A stretch of 58,429 nucleotides of DNA from Pseudomonas viridiflava (GTDB lineage: Bacteria > Pseudomonadota > Gammaproteobacteria > Pseudomonadales > Pseudomonadaceae). Shown here one piece after another: positions 32,901 to 40,546 of this stretch (its first letter is position 1; each line of letters begins with the position of its first letter). The notes below the pieces were generated by a model, which made no database searches, was not told where the DNA came from, and saw only the letters and a list, made by a program, of their open reading frames with translations. The position numbers and the translations under genes were made by a program. The stretch lies in the NCBI RefSeq assembly GCF_900589395.1, contig NZ_UUIS01000035.1, positions 1 through 58,429 on the forward strand, in the 5' to 3' direction.

Positions 32901-33677
32901 TCACTGTGCGGTGTCTGCTTCCCGGTTGAAGTCGGCATTACAGGCCGTGCCTCGGCGGCTCACCATCCGGCTGGCCACCAGGCCGACCTCGAACAGCAGC
33001 CACATCGGCACCGCCAGCATCGTTTGCGAGAACACGTCCGGCGGGGTAAGGATCATGCCCACCACAAAGCAGCCGACGATCACATAGGCCCGGCTTTTGC
33101 TCAGGGTCTGCACATCGATCATGCCGGCCCATACCACCAGGAAGGTCGCCACCGGAATCTGGAACGCCAGGCCGAAGGCCAGGAACAGCGCCAGGATGAA
33201 GTCCAGGTACAGCGCGATGTCGGTCATCATTTCCACGCCCTCGGGCGTGACGCTGGCGAAAAAGCCGAACATCATCGGGAACACCAAAAAGAACGCGAAG
33301 GCCATGCCGGCGTAGAACAGGGTCACGCTGGCCACCAGCAAGGCGATGGCGATGCGGCGCTCCCGGCGATACACCACCGGCGCGACCATGCCCCAGACCT
33401 GGTGCAGGATCAGTGGCATGGCCACGAACAGCGCCAGCATCAGGGTCAGCTTGAACGGCGCCATCAAGGGCGAGGTCACGCTGGTGGCGATCATGCTGGC
33501 GCCGGCGGGCAGAAAGGCACGCAGCGGGGCCGAGATGGCGGTGTACAGGGTCTGGGCGAAAGGAAACAGGCCGATGAACAGCAAGACAATCGCCAGCAGG
33601 CAACGCAGCAGGCGGCTGCGCAACTGACGCAGGTGACTGACTACCGCGATGGGAGCGTGATGTTCCAGGGCATTCAT
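32901..33677 (-). CDS. tatC: TatC, second twin-arginine translocase set
   Basis: A 258-residue membrane protein with six hydrophobic segments. The N-terminal cytoplasmic part V-V-S-H-L-R-Q-L-R-S-R and the loop Q-V-W-G-M-V-A-P-V-V-Y-R-R-E-R-R identify TatC. In E. coli TatC the loop reads W-A-F-I-A-P with Phe94 and Glu103 important for signal recognition; here Glu is kept but the Phe position is Met. TatC is the receptor for folded Tat substrates. It overlaps tatB by 4 nt and lies in a gene cluster with two probable Tat substrates (PhoX and the SoxB-like protein), so it is probably a dedicated translocase beside a housekeeping one. Confidence 0.88.
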   Translation of the reverse strand: MNALEHHAPIAVVSHLRQLRSRLLRCLLAIVLLFIGLFPFAQTLYTAISAPLRAFLPAGASMIATSVTSPLMAPFKLTLMLALFVAMPLILHQVWGMVAPVVYRRERRIAIALLVASVTLFYAGMAFAFFLVFPMMFGFFASVTPEGVEMMTDIALYLDFILALFLAFGLAFQIPVATFLVVWAGMIDVQTLSKSRAYVIVGCFVVGMILTPPDVFSQTMLAVPMWLLFEVGLVASRMVSRRGTACNADFNREADTAQ

Positions 33678-33967
33678 GAGGTCGATTGTCCGTTGCTGGC
33701 GTGAGGCGTGCCGGCCGGCGGGTCGAGGCGGATGCCTTCACGCAGTTCCTGTTCCAGCGCGATCAGGGGTGCCTGGTCGAGCGACTGGCGCAGTTGCTCG
33801 GCATCCAGTTCGCGTTCCATCTGCCGCTTGATGCCATTGAGCGCGCGCTTGGTCTGGCCCATCCAGCGCCCGGCGGTACTGGCGGCCTTGGGCAGGCGCT
33901 CAGGCCCCAGCACCAGCAGGGCGACGGTGCCGACCAGCAGCAGTTCGGTAAAGCCGATCTCGAACAT
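33674..33967 (-). CDS. tatB: TatB
   Basis: A 97-residue protein, M-F-E-I-G-F-T-E-L-L-L-V-G, with one N-terminal membrane helix, the hinge L-G-P-E-R-L-P and an amphipathic helix, followed by an acidic variable tail. The Glu at residue 8 in the membrane segment is typical of TatB. It is shorter than E. coli TatB (about 170 residues). It joins TatC in signal recognition. The start overlaps the tatA stop by one base. Confidence 0.85.
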   Translation of the reverse strand: MFEIGFTELLLVGTVALLVLGPERLPKAASTAGRWMGQTKRALNGIKRQMERELDAEQLRQSLDQAPLIALEQELREGIRLDPPAGTPHASNGQSTS

Positions 33968-34194
33968 CAGTGCTTGCTGTCGGCTTGGTGCGCGGCGGTG
34001 CGGCTGGCATCGTTCAGGCTGCCTTTGCTTGCCAGGGTGTCGTCGCCCTTGGTTTCGTCATGGCCCATGGAGCTGCGAAAGCCCTTGATGGTTTCGCCCA
34101 GGTCCGCGCCCAGGGTGCGCAAACGCTTGGTGCCAAACAGCATGAAGACCAGCACGAGAACGATCAGCAGTTGCCAGATTCCGATACCACCCAT
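33967..34194 (-). CDS. tatA: TatA
   Basis: A 75-residue pore-forming subunit, M-G-G-I-G-I-W-Q-L-L-I-V-L, with one membrane helix, the hinge F-G-T-K-R-L-R-T-L-G and the amphipathic helix L-G-E-T-I-K-G-F. Gln8 is the polar residue of the TatA membrane helix. It is the first gene of the leftward tatABC operon and has a candidate Pho box 56 nt before its ATG. Confidence 0.88.
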   Translation of the reverse strand: MGGIGIWQLLIVLVLVFMLFGTKRLRTLGADLGETIKGFRSSMGHDETKGDDTLASKGSLNDASRTAAHQADSKH

Positions 34195-34250
34195 GAAAAA
34201 CGCTCCAAATCATTGATTATGAAAATGAACAGGCATCTTGCCGAGGCCAT

Positions 34251-34268
34251 GTGACGAGGCTGTGACAT
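34251..34268 (-). promoter_or_regulatory. candidate Pho box of tatABC
   Basis: The minus strand reads ATGTCACAGCCTCGTCAC, two half sites with GTCA repeated at exactly 11 bp, fitting CTGTCAY-N4-CTGTCAY at 11 of 14 positions. It ends 56 nt before the tatA start. Confidence 0.5.
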
Positions 34269-34278
34269 TTTTGCGTGG

Positions 34279-34296
34279 TTTTCATGAGCCTGTTAC
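34279..34296 (+). promoter_or_regulatory. candidate Pho box of gspK
   Basis: TTTTCATGAGCCTGTTAC fits CTGTCAY-N4-CTGTCAY at 11 of 14 positions with correct 11-bp periodicity. It ends 60 nt before the gspK start. The match is modest; the repeated spacing in front of four units of this region is the main support. Confidence 0.42.
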
Positions 34297-34356
34297 CCGG
34301 TTGCAACATTGCCGGTGTTGACTGTCGGTCCGCAGGTTTGAAAGCAGGTAGGAGTC

Positions 34357-35301
34357 ATGCGCAGGCAACAGCAGGGCGCGGCGTTATTGATGGTACTGGT
34401 GGCCCTGGCGATGCTGGCCGGCGGGCTGACCTGGCTGGTGGCGCAGGGGCGCCAGCAGGTCGACGGTGTACGCCTGGTGCAACAGCGCATCCAGGCGCGG
34501 GCGGTGGAAAAGGCCGCGCTGGCGTTTACCGAGCAGGCGCTCAAGGACCCGCTGTGGCGCGCCAGCCCGATGTTCTGGCAGGCCTTGCGCGGCCAGCCGT
34601 TGAGCTATGACTTCGCGGGCGGGAAATCCAGCATCCGCATTGTCGACCTGCACACCTGCTTCAACGTCAACAGCCTGATCGGCCCGCAAGCCGACCGGGC
34701 GCGTAATCAGTTGCTGCACCTGCTGGGCGATGACATGGCGGCCGAGCGCCTGGCCGACAGCCTGATCGACTGGCTGGATGCCAATCACCAGGCGCGCTTG
34801 CATGGGGCGGAAAATCCGGAGTATTCACGCCAGTCACCGGCGCGCCTGGCGGGCAACCAGCCGATGGCTGACATCAGTGAGATGAACCTGCTGGCCGTGC
34901 CCGGCGCCCGGGCCGCCGGCTCGCTGTGTGTGTTGCCGGACAGCGAAGGCTGGCAGCTCAACGCCAATGCTCTGAATCTGGAGCATTTGCCGTTGCTGGA
35001 GGCCCTCTATGAAGGCGAGATCCCGCGCGCGCAACTGACCCGCCTGATCACCGGCCGCCCGCCTGGCGGCTACAAGGACGCCAGTGACCTGCGCAGCGCC
35101 ATGGGCGCGATGGACGACGAAGCCTTTGCCCGGCTGAGCGAAGGCCTGCTGCTCAACGGCGATCACTTTTTGCTGCAGATCGAAACCACGCTGGACGGCC
35201 AGGCGTTTCGCAGCCAGTACCGGGTCCAGGCCCGCGGGGTAGTGAAATGGCACAGCCGCGTGCCGGCGCAGCAGATGGTGGTGCGGGGGCGGGAAATCTA
35301 G
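34357..35301 (+). CDS. gspK: GspK-type minor pseudopilin of type II secretion
   Basis: A 314-residue protein with the prepilin-like start R-R-Q-Q-Q-G-A-A-L-L-M-V-L-V-A-L and a large globular domain, the GspK layout. Family segments include I-V-D-L-H-T-C-F-N-V-N-S-L and L-I-D-W-L-D-A-N. GspK caps the pseudopilus tip with GspI and GspJ. AGGAG stands just before the ATG. It is unusual in being cut off from the other gsp genes: tatABC lies on one side, and a RAYT gene and phoX separate it from gspCDEFGHIJLMN, where K would normally sit between J and L. Confidence 0.85.
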   Translation: MRRQQQGAALLMVLVALAMLAGGLTWLVAQGRQQVDGVRLVQQRIQARAVEKAALAFTEQALKDPLWRASPMFWQALRGQPLSYDFAGGKSSIRIVDLHTCFNVNSLIGPQADRARNQLLHLLGDDMAAERLADSLIDWLDANHQARLHGAENPEYSRQSPARLAGNQPMADISEMNLLAVPGARAAGSLCVLPDSEGWQLNANALNLEHLPLLEALYEGEIPRAQLTRLITGRPPGGYKDASDLRSAMGAMDDEAFARLSEGLLLNGDHFLLQIETTLDGQAFRSQYRVQARGVVKWHSRVPAQQMVVRGREI

Positions 35302-35308
35302 GGGCTTC

Positions 35309-35331
35309 GTAGGACCGGCTTTAGCCGGGAA
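35309..35331 (+). repeat. REP element left of the RAYT gene
   Basis: GTAGGACCGGCTTTAGCCGG plus GAA forms a short hairpin (CCGGCT/AGCCGG). Its inverse, with one change, ends the REPIN at 35904-35982 on the other side of the RAYT gene. Confidence 0.7.
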
Positions 35332-35446
35332 CACAGTCACCACCGATTTACGCCTGCACGTCTGAAACCTTTTGCGCCACGTGACTGCCGCTTCTTCGAG
35401 AGGCAGATCCTATCTTTGCCCTTCCTTTTCTCTGGAGGGCAATGGA

Positions 35447-35908
35447 ATGCCTGTTCATCATCACGCCCATCATCTGCGTATCGGTCGCCATTCCATTCAT
35501 GGACAGATTTATCTGGTGACGTGTGTTGTACGCAATCGCGACGCTGTGTTTTCCAATTTATGGATAGGTCGCCGACTGATGACTGAGATGCGTAGCCTGC
35601 ATGTGGCAGGCTACGTGCGGTCGCTGGCCTGGGTGGTTATGCCTGATCACGTGCATTGGCTGTTTGAGTTGAGGTCCGGTTCTTTGAGCCAGTTGATGCA
35701 ACGGCTCAAAGGGCGCAGCGCGTATGTGATCAACAAGCATTTCGGTAACAAGATGCTGTGCTGGCAGAAGGGTTATCACGACCATGCCGCCAGGCGTGAT
35801 GAGGATGTATTGAAAGTGGCGGGCTATGTGATCGCCAATCCGATACGCGCCGGATTGGTACAGCGCGTAGGTGACTATCCGTTGTGGGATGCGGTCTGGA
35901 TCCCGTAG
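35447..35908 (+). CDS. REP-associated tyrosine transposase (RAYT)
   Basis: A 153-residue Y1/HUH nuclease-fold protein; the ATG at 35447 follows GGAGGG. The HUH motif is V-M-P-D-H-V-H-W-L-F and the catalytic Tyr lies in V-A-G-Y-V-I-A-N-P-I-R-A-G. RAYTs bind REP hairpins and mobilise REP/REPIN sequences. The gene is flanked by inverted REP elements (35309-35331 and 35904-35982), the normal setting. Its stop codon is part of the right REP. It separates gspK from phoX and the rest of the secretion cluster and is a likely cause of, or passenger in, that split. Confidence 0.88.
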   Translation: MPVHHHAHHLRIGRHSIHGQIYLVTCVVRNRDAVFSNLWIGRRLMTEMRSLHVAGYVRSLAWVVMPDHVHWLFELRSGSLSQLMQRLKGRSAYVINKHFGNKMLCWQKGYHDHAARRDEDVLKVAGYVIANPIRAGLVQRVGDYPLWDAVWIP

Positions 35909-35982
35909 GCGCTGCTTCAGCAGCGAAGGGCAGCACCACACATCGGCGGTGCCTGCTTCCCGGCTGAAGCCGGTCCTACGGG
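35904..35982. repeat. REPIN right of the RAYT gene
   Basis: Two REP units face each other over 79 bp: CCGTAGGCGCTGCTTCAGCA at the left and, on the minus strand, CCCGTAGGACCGGCTTCAGC at the right. The first unit matches the REP at 14663-14688. The TAG stop of the transposase gene lies in the first unit (35906-35908). Confidence 0.75.
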
Positions 35983-35997
35983 TTGAAACGGGTGATA

Positions 35998-38040
35998 TCA
36001 GACGCCCAGCTCACCTCCATCGGCACGCTGGATCACCACGGTCGAAGCCCGTGGGCGCACGGTGCCGACGGTGACGTCGGTGGCCACGTCCGTGGACGGC
36101 CAGTTGCCCGGGTGCTGGATGTTGATGAACATGGTCTTGTTGTCCGGGGTGAAGGTCACGCCGGTCACTTCCGAGCCGTTGGGGCCGACGAAGAAGCGGC
36201 GCAGGTCGCCCTGGTTGCTGGCATTGACCGGAACCTGCTTGCCGGCGGCGTCGACCATGTTGCTTGGAATCACGGCCAGCATCTGGTCGTTGGTGTAGCT
36301 GGTCAGGGTCGACTCGCCGTTGTCGGTCTGGATCCACAGGATGCCGCGGCTGTCGAAGGTCATGCCGTCGGGGCTGGCGAACTGGTTGAGTTCGGTCAGG
36401 CCCGAGCGGTTGAGGTCGGCGGTGCCGGCGGCGTTGGCGCCGAAGACGAAGATGTCCCAGGTGAACGAGGTCTGGTTGTCGGCGTCATGCCAGCGGATCA
36501 CGTGGCCGTGCTTGTTGTTGACACGCGGGTTGGCGGCATTGGCGGTGGTGCGGCTGGTGTTGTTGGTCAGGGTCAGGTACACGTCGCCGTTGACCGGGTT
36601 CACGGCTGTCCATTCCGGGCGGTCCATCGGTGTGGCGCCCACGGCGTCGGCGGCGCCACGGGTGTTGAGGATGATGCCGGGCAGGTCGGTGAACTTGGCG
36701 CCCAGGGTGCTGCCGTCGGTGGTGGCGGTTGTGGCTTCGAGCAGCAGCCAGGTGCCGGTGCCGTCAGCGTTGAAGCGGGCCACGTACAGCTTGCCGCTGT
36801 CCATGTACTTGGCGCCGGTGGCCAGGCGGTCGGTCGGGTTGGCGTCGGCGGCGGTCCACAGGGCGGTGGAGACGAATTTGTAGAGGTATTCGTTCTGCGA
36901 GTCGTCGCCCATGTAGAACACCACCGGCTTGCCTTCGGTCAGCAGGCCCGGCCAGCAGCCTTCGTGACGGAAGCGGCCCAGCGCCGTGCGCTTGGTGGCC
37001 ACACTGGTGGCGCTGTACGGGTCGATCTCGACGATATAGCCGTAGGTGCTGGCTTCGTTGCGGTAGTCGTCAGTGGCACTGGCGCCGCGCGGGGTGATGT
37101 TGAAGCGGCTGAATTCGTCGTTGACTTCGCTGCTGTCGCCGGCCGCGGTTTCCCAGTCATAGTTGGTGCTGGAGGTGGCCACGCCGATGCGCTTCTGGTC
37201 GGCCGGGACAGTGCCCTTGTTGAGGAAGATGCCTGGCCAGTTTTCTTCGCACGTCAGGTAAGTGCCCCATGGCGTGTAGCCGTTGCCACAGTTGTTGTTG
37301 GTGCCGCGGGTACGGGTGCCGTCCGGCGAGAACTTGGTCTTGACGTGCGCGGTGCCCTTGAGGGGGCCGGCGATGTTCATCACCGAGGCGGTGGTGAAGC
37401 GGCGGTTGAGCGGGTCGTTGTCGACGATCTGCCAGCGGCTGCCGACCTTGCGTACACGGAACACACCGGCGCCATGGGCGTTGATTTCCTTGCGCACTTC
37501 CTCGACCGGGCGTTTGCCGGCAACCAGGGTCGGGCCTTTGGGGTGCAGGGCCTTCTCATCGATGTACTCGTAGTTGATGGCAATGATGCCTTCGGTCGAG
37601 CTGCCACTGATGGGGAAGTAATGAATGCCGTCGTGGTGCATGCCGGCGGCGTTGGCCTGGTCGGTCGAGGTGTTGGTGCCATCGCTTTTCCAGGCATTGG
37701 CAGTGCTGTTGAACGGCGTGCCCCACGGCGCCAGGATGTGCGCGACGTAACCGGCGGCCACGGTGCAGGCATCGGTGCGCGAACCTGGAATCGAGTTGAA
37801 GCCCAGCTTGAGCTTGGGCACCTCCGGGGTCGGGGTCACAGGCTCAGCGACATCGTCGTCATCGGAACCGCCACCGCTGTCGAAGCAGCCGGTCAGGCCG
37901 GTGCCGGCAATCAGGGCGATTGCAGCCCCCAGGCCACCGCGCACCACGCTGCGCCGGCTCAGGAAGGTGTCGATCACCGATTCCATCGGCTCGTTGACGC
38001 TCAGGTTGCGGTTCAGGTTATCGCCGGTGTCACGACTCAT
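35998..38040 (-). CDS. phoX: PhoX-family alkaline phosphatase (DUF839), Tat substrate
   Basis: A 680-residue protein. The N-terminus has the twin-arginine motif L-S-R-R-S-V-V-R-G-G, a hydrophobic stretch and L-T-G-C-F. The PhoX domain shows T-Y-L-T-C-E-E-N-W-P-G, the Cys-Glu metal segment, and R-H-E-G-C-W-P-G-L-L with Y-M-G-D-D-S-Q-N-E-Y-L-Y-K-F. PhoX enzymes are monomeric Ca/Fe phosphatases that release phosphate from organic esters outside the cytoplasm. It faces the type II operon across 432 nt, is adjacent to a second tat set, and has a candidate Pho box 61 nt before the ATG. Confidence 0.9.
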   Translation of the reverse strand: MSRDTGDNLNRNLSVNEPMESVIDTFLSRRSVVRGGLGAAIALIAGTGLTGCFDSGGGSDDDDVAEPVTPTPEVPKLKLGFNSIPGSRTDACTVAAGYVAHILAPWGTPFNSTANAWKSDGTNTSTDQANAAGMHHDGIHYFPISGSSTEGIIAINYEYIDEKALHPKGPTLVAGKRPVEEVRKEINAHGAGVFRVRKVGSRWQIVDNDPLNRRFTTASVMNIAGPLKGTAHVKTKFSPDGTRTRGTNNNCGNGYTPWGTYLTCEENWPGIFLNKGTVPADQKRIGVATSSTNYDWETAAGDSSEVNDEFSRFNITPRGASATDDYRNEASTYGYIVEIDPYSATSVATKRTALGRFRHEGCWPGLLTEGKPVVFYMGDDSQNEYLYKFVSTALWTAADANPTDRLATGAKYMDSGKLYVARFNADGTGTWLLLEATTATTDGSTLGAKFTDLPGIILNTRGAADAVGATPMDRPEWTAVNPVNGDVYLTLTNNTSRTTANAANPRVNNKHGHVIRWHDADNQTSFTWDIFVFGANAAGTADLNRSGLTELNQFASPDGMTFDSRGILWIQTDNGESTLTSYTNDQMLAVIPSNMVDAAGKQVPVNASNQGDLRRFFVGPNGSEVTGVTFTPDNKTMFINIQHPGNWPSTDVATDVTVGTVRPRASTVVIQRADGGELGV

Positions 38041-38101
38041 TCATCAGGTCCTTTTATGAAAGCAGGAATAAGTAAGGAGCCGCGAACTTTAGGAGCCAAG
38101 T

Positions 38102-38119
38102 GTGATGATTTATTGGCAG
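38102..38119 (-). promoter_or_regulatory. weak candidate Pho box of phoX
   Basis: The minus strand reads CTGCCAATAAATCATCAC. The first half site fits CTGTCAY at 5 of 7 positions; the second is poor apart from TCAC. The placement, 61 nt before the phoX start, matches that of the better boxes here. The divergent gap 38041-38472 also holds the Pho box at 38399 and AT-rich sequence at 38100-38190; I see nothing else in it. Confidence 0.33.
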
Positions 38120-38398
38120 TTTGGTTAAGTTGTCACACTATGAGATGCCTGTTTGTTTCAAATTGTTTCTTCGGTGACACAGTTTATCAGCCTTTGCCAG
38201 AGCCTTCAGCACGTCGGTTCATGCGCTGCAAGCGGCTGATTACAAGGGTTTTACCGGTTTTCAAGAGGCACTGAACATGCGCCTGTGCTGCGCTTGAGCC
38301 GCCCGCTGGCTTTATCAAATGGAGGTATGGGCCACCCCAATGCGTCGGTGGTGTGGATGACCATTGATGGCACATGTGATGGCGTGGCGGTTGCAAAA

Positions 38399-38416
38399 CT
38401 GCCATCAAACTGTCAT
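38399..38416 (+). promoter_or_regulatory. Pho box of the type II secretion operon
   Basis: CTGCCATCAAACTGTCAT matches CTGTCAT-N4-CTGTCAT at 13 of 14 half-site positions. It ends 56 nt before the chosen ATG at 38473, so PhoB is expected to switch on the SoxB-like gene and the gsp genes when phosphate is low. Confidence 0.75.
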
Positions 38417-38472
38417 TTGCCATCGCCAATATGCCGCCCCTGTACTGAGACAGTCCCAGGGTGCGTAAACAA

Positions 38473-40119
38473 ATGGTTTCGATGGTGCGACGCGATGTAT
38501 TGGGGTGGATGACGGTCGGTGCCATGGCGCCGTGGCTGTCGGCCTGCTCGTCGTTGGCCGGACCGTCGGGCAGTGGCGGGCAGGTCGACCTGTTGTATGT
38601 CGCCGACACCCTGGATGCCCGCCAGCCCGGCAAGCCTGTGGTGCCGGCCACCCGCCTGGGCCCGGCCACGCGCATTGGCCAGGCGCCGTGGATCAGCGGC
38701 CCCAACGCCCGCGCCGCCAACCCGGACAATCGCGCCCTCGACAGCCTGCTCGACGCCAGCCTGACCGGCCCGTTGCAGACCGGTGGCTACCCGGTATTGG
38801 GGGCACTGTTGCAGCGCATGCGCCTTGAGGCCGGTGAAGGCAACAGCCTGACCCTGGAAAATGGCCAGTGCTGGAACGGCAGCGGCCTGGCCTACCTGAC
38901 GCAGGGCGTGTCGGGCGTGCAGGGCAGCGCGCTGCTGGGCACTGAAGTACGGGTCAGCAGCGATGAGCGTCTGCTCTGGCCACATGCCTGCGCCGGACTG
39001 TACCGCCAGTACCAGCACCCGGTGCTGGGCGCCGGGCTTGGCAGCGAAGCGGCTCAGCGCCTGGGCACGCAAGCGCTGACCCTGTTCAAGCGCGGCGGCG
39101 TGCGCATCGCCGTGGTCGGGGTGACCGACCCCTATGCCCGTGATCAGAAAGCGTCCCTCAAACAATGGCTGGACAGTTTGCAACCGGTGTTCGAGCAGGC
39201 CCGCAGCGAGGCCGATCTGGTCATCGCCCTGGCTGATGTTGGCACCGGCCCCGCGCTGTGGCTGGCCGAACGCATCAGTCAGATCGACATCGTGCTCGGC
39301 GCCCGGGGCCAGGATTTCTGGCCGCAACCGATCGAAGCCTTGCAGGCATCGGGCAAGCGCGTGCCGGTGATGCTCGGTGGCGTGCGGGCCAGCGGTGCAT
39401 TTCGCATTCGCTGCCAGCAGGTGGCCGGCAACTGGCAGTTCGCGGCGCAGTTTCAACCGGCGCTGGACAGTGCCTTGAGTGTCAGCGATCAGGTCCCGGC
39501 GCAACGTATTCGTCAATTGGCGCAGCAGCAACGCGCCGCCCATGCCGGCTGGCTCGACCAGCCCTTGGCGCAGGCCCCGGAAAACCTGTGGCGCCGCGAT
39601 GTGCGCGGCGGCAGTTGGGACCGCCTGCTGCATCAGGCCCTGGCCGGGCAATCGGGCGGTGCCGTGCTGTTGCCGGGCTTGCGCTACGACTATCCCCTGG
39701 AGCGCGGGCAGACCATCACCCGCGAACACCTGCTCAGCCTGACCGGCAGCTACCCGGCGCCGGTGGTCGATGTGGCTGCCAGACAGGTGCCCAACGTACT
39801 GGAAAATGCTGCCGAGCAACTGTTCGGTGAGCCGCTGTTGCTGGACAACAGCCAGGATCTGCCGCGTTGGTTCGGCCAGGACTGGCAGGTGACCTACAGC
39901 GCCAGCGGCAAGCGTGTCAGTGGCGTCGGCGAGCCGGCCGGGCAATGCCGCACCTTCGGCCTGGGCTTCGAGGCCCAGGCCGGCCAGCCGCTGTGGCAGC
40001 ACCTTGAACAATGGCTGCGCGAACAGCCCCAGGGCTGGCAACTGGCGAGCCTGCCGCTGCCACAGATGCGCTATGTGCAAGGCCATCCAGGCTGGCACCC
40101 ACGCGAGCTGTCCAGTTGA
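38473..40119 (+). CDS. SoxB/5'-nucleotidase-family pseudo-enzyme, Tat lipoprotein
   Basis: The protein is 548 residues from the ATG at 38473 (AGGG 10 nt upstream; an in-frame GTG at 38461 has no room for a ribosome site). V-R-R-D-V-L-G-W-M and the lipobox L-S-A-C mark a Tat lipoprotein. The rest follows SoxB: W-N-G-S-G-L-A-Y-L-T-Q-G, L-E-R-G-Q-T-I-T-R-E-H-L and V-L-E-N-A-A-E-Q-L-F. The metallophosphatase ligands are lost: D-x-H is D-T-L (residues 45-47), G-D is G-Q (131-132), L-S-H is A-D-V (254-256) and G-G-H-T-H-D is G-A-R-G-Q-D (276-281). It therefore should not bind the dimetal centre. It heads the gsp operon, so a binding or scaffold role in secretion is plausible. Confidence 0.75.
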   Translation: MVSMVRRDVLGWMTVGAMAPWLSACSSLAGPSGSGGQVDLLYVADTLDARQPGKPVVPATRLGPATRIGQAPWISGPNARAANPDNRALDSLLDASLTGPLQTGGYPVLGALLQRMRLEAGEGNSLTLENGQCWNGSGLAYLTQGVSGVQGSALLGTEVRVSSDERLLWPHACAGLYRQYQHPVLGAGLGSEAAQRLGTQALTLFKRGGVRIAVVGVTDPYARDQKASLKQWLDSLQPVFEQARSEADLVIALADVGTGPALWLAERISQIDIVLGARGQDFWPQPIEALQASGKRVPVMLGGVRASGAFRIRCQQVAGNWQFAAQFQPALDSALSVSDQVPAQRIRQLAQQQRAAHAGWLDQPLAQAPENLWRRDVRGGSWDRLLHQALAGQSGGAVLLPGLRYDYPLERGQTITREHLLSLTGSYPAPVVDVAARQVPNVLENAAEQLFGEPLLLDNSQDLPRWFGQDWQVTYSASGKRVSGVGEPAGQCRTFGLGFEAQAGQPLWQHLEQWLREQPQGWQLASLPLPQMRYVQGHPGWHPRELSS

Positions 40120-40544
40120 GCCGGCTGACCGCGCTGAGCCATCTGCTGCTGGTCGTGTTGTGCGGCTGGCTGGCAGCGCAATGCGTGGTGCAACTCTGGC
40201 ATGGCCATGCGCCGACGGTCGTGGCGCCAGCGCTTCTGGTACCTGCCCCGCAATTGCTCGGCGCGCACTGGCACCGCGAGGCGGTCAGCACCGGCGAGCT
40301 GCCGCTGACCCGCCTGCCCATCGAATACATCGGCAGCCTCAAGGCGCGTGAACTGGCAGCGACGGTGGTGGTGCTGCGCTATGAACAGCGCCAGCGCACC
40401 TTGAGCCGCGGCCAGCGCCTGGCCCCAGGCATCGTCCTGCAGGACATCGACGAGCGCGGCCTGATCTTCGACAACCATGGCCAGCGCGAGCGCCTGCCGT
40501 GGCCGGCACAACGTCCACCTTTCGGCATCCGGCAACAGGGATAA
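40116..40544 (+). CDS. gspC: GspC, inner-membrane platform protein of type II secretion
   Basis: TTG at 40116 overlaps the preceding stop (TTGA) and gives a 142-residue protein: one membrane helix (L-L-L-V-V-L-C-G-W-L-A-A) and the HR domain with L-P-I-E-Y-I-G-S-L, V-V-L-R-Y-E-Q-R-Q-R and R-L-A-P-G-I-V-L-Q-D-I. GspC links the platform to the secretin. It lacks the PDZ or coiled-coil tail of longer GspC proteins. The non-ATG start is unverified. Confidence 0.72.
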   Translation: MSRLTALSHLLLVVLCGWLAAQCVVQLWHGHAPTVVAPALLVPAPQLLGAHWHREAVSTGELPLTRLPIEYIGSLKARELAATVVVLRYEQRQRTLSRGQRLAPGIVLQDIDERGLIFDNHGQRERLPWPAQRPPFGIRQQG

Positions 40545-40546
40545 GC

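Noticed and set aside
35983..38274. 763-codon open frame on the plus strand opposite phoX
   Set aside because: It is the antisense shadow of phoX, with low-complexity Val/Gly/Ala composition and no family motifs; phoX has clear motifs and a Tat signal.
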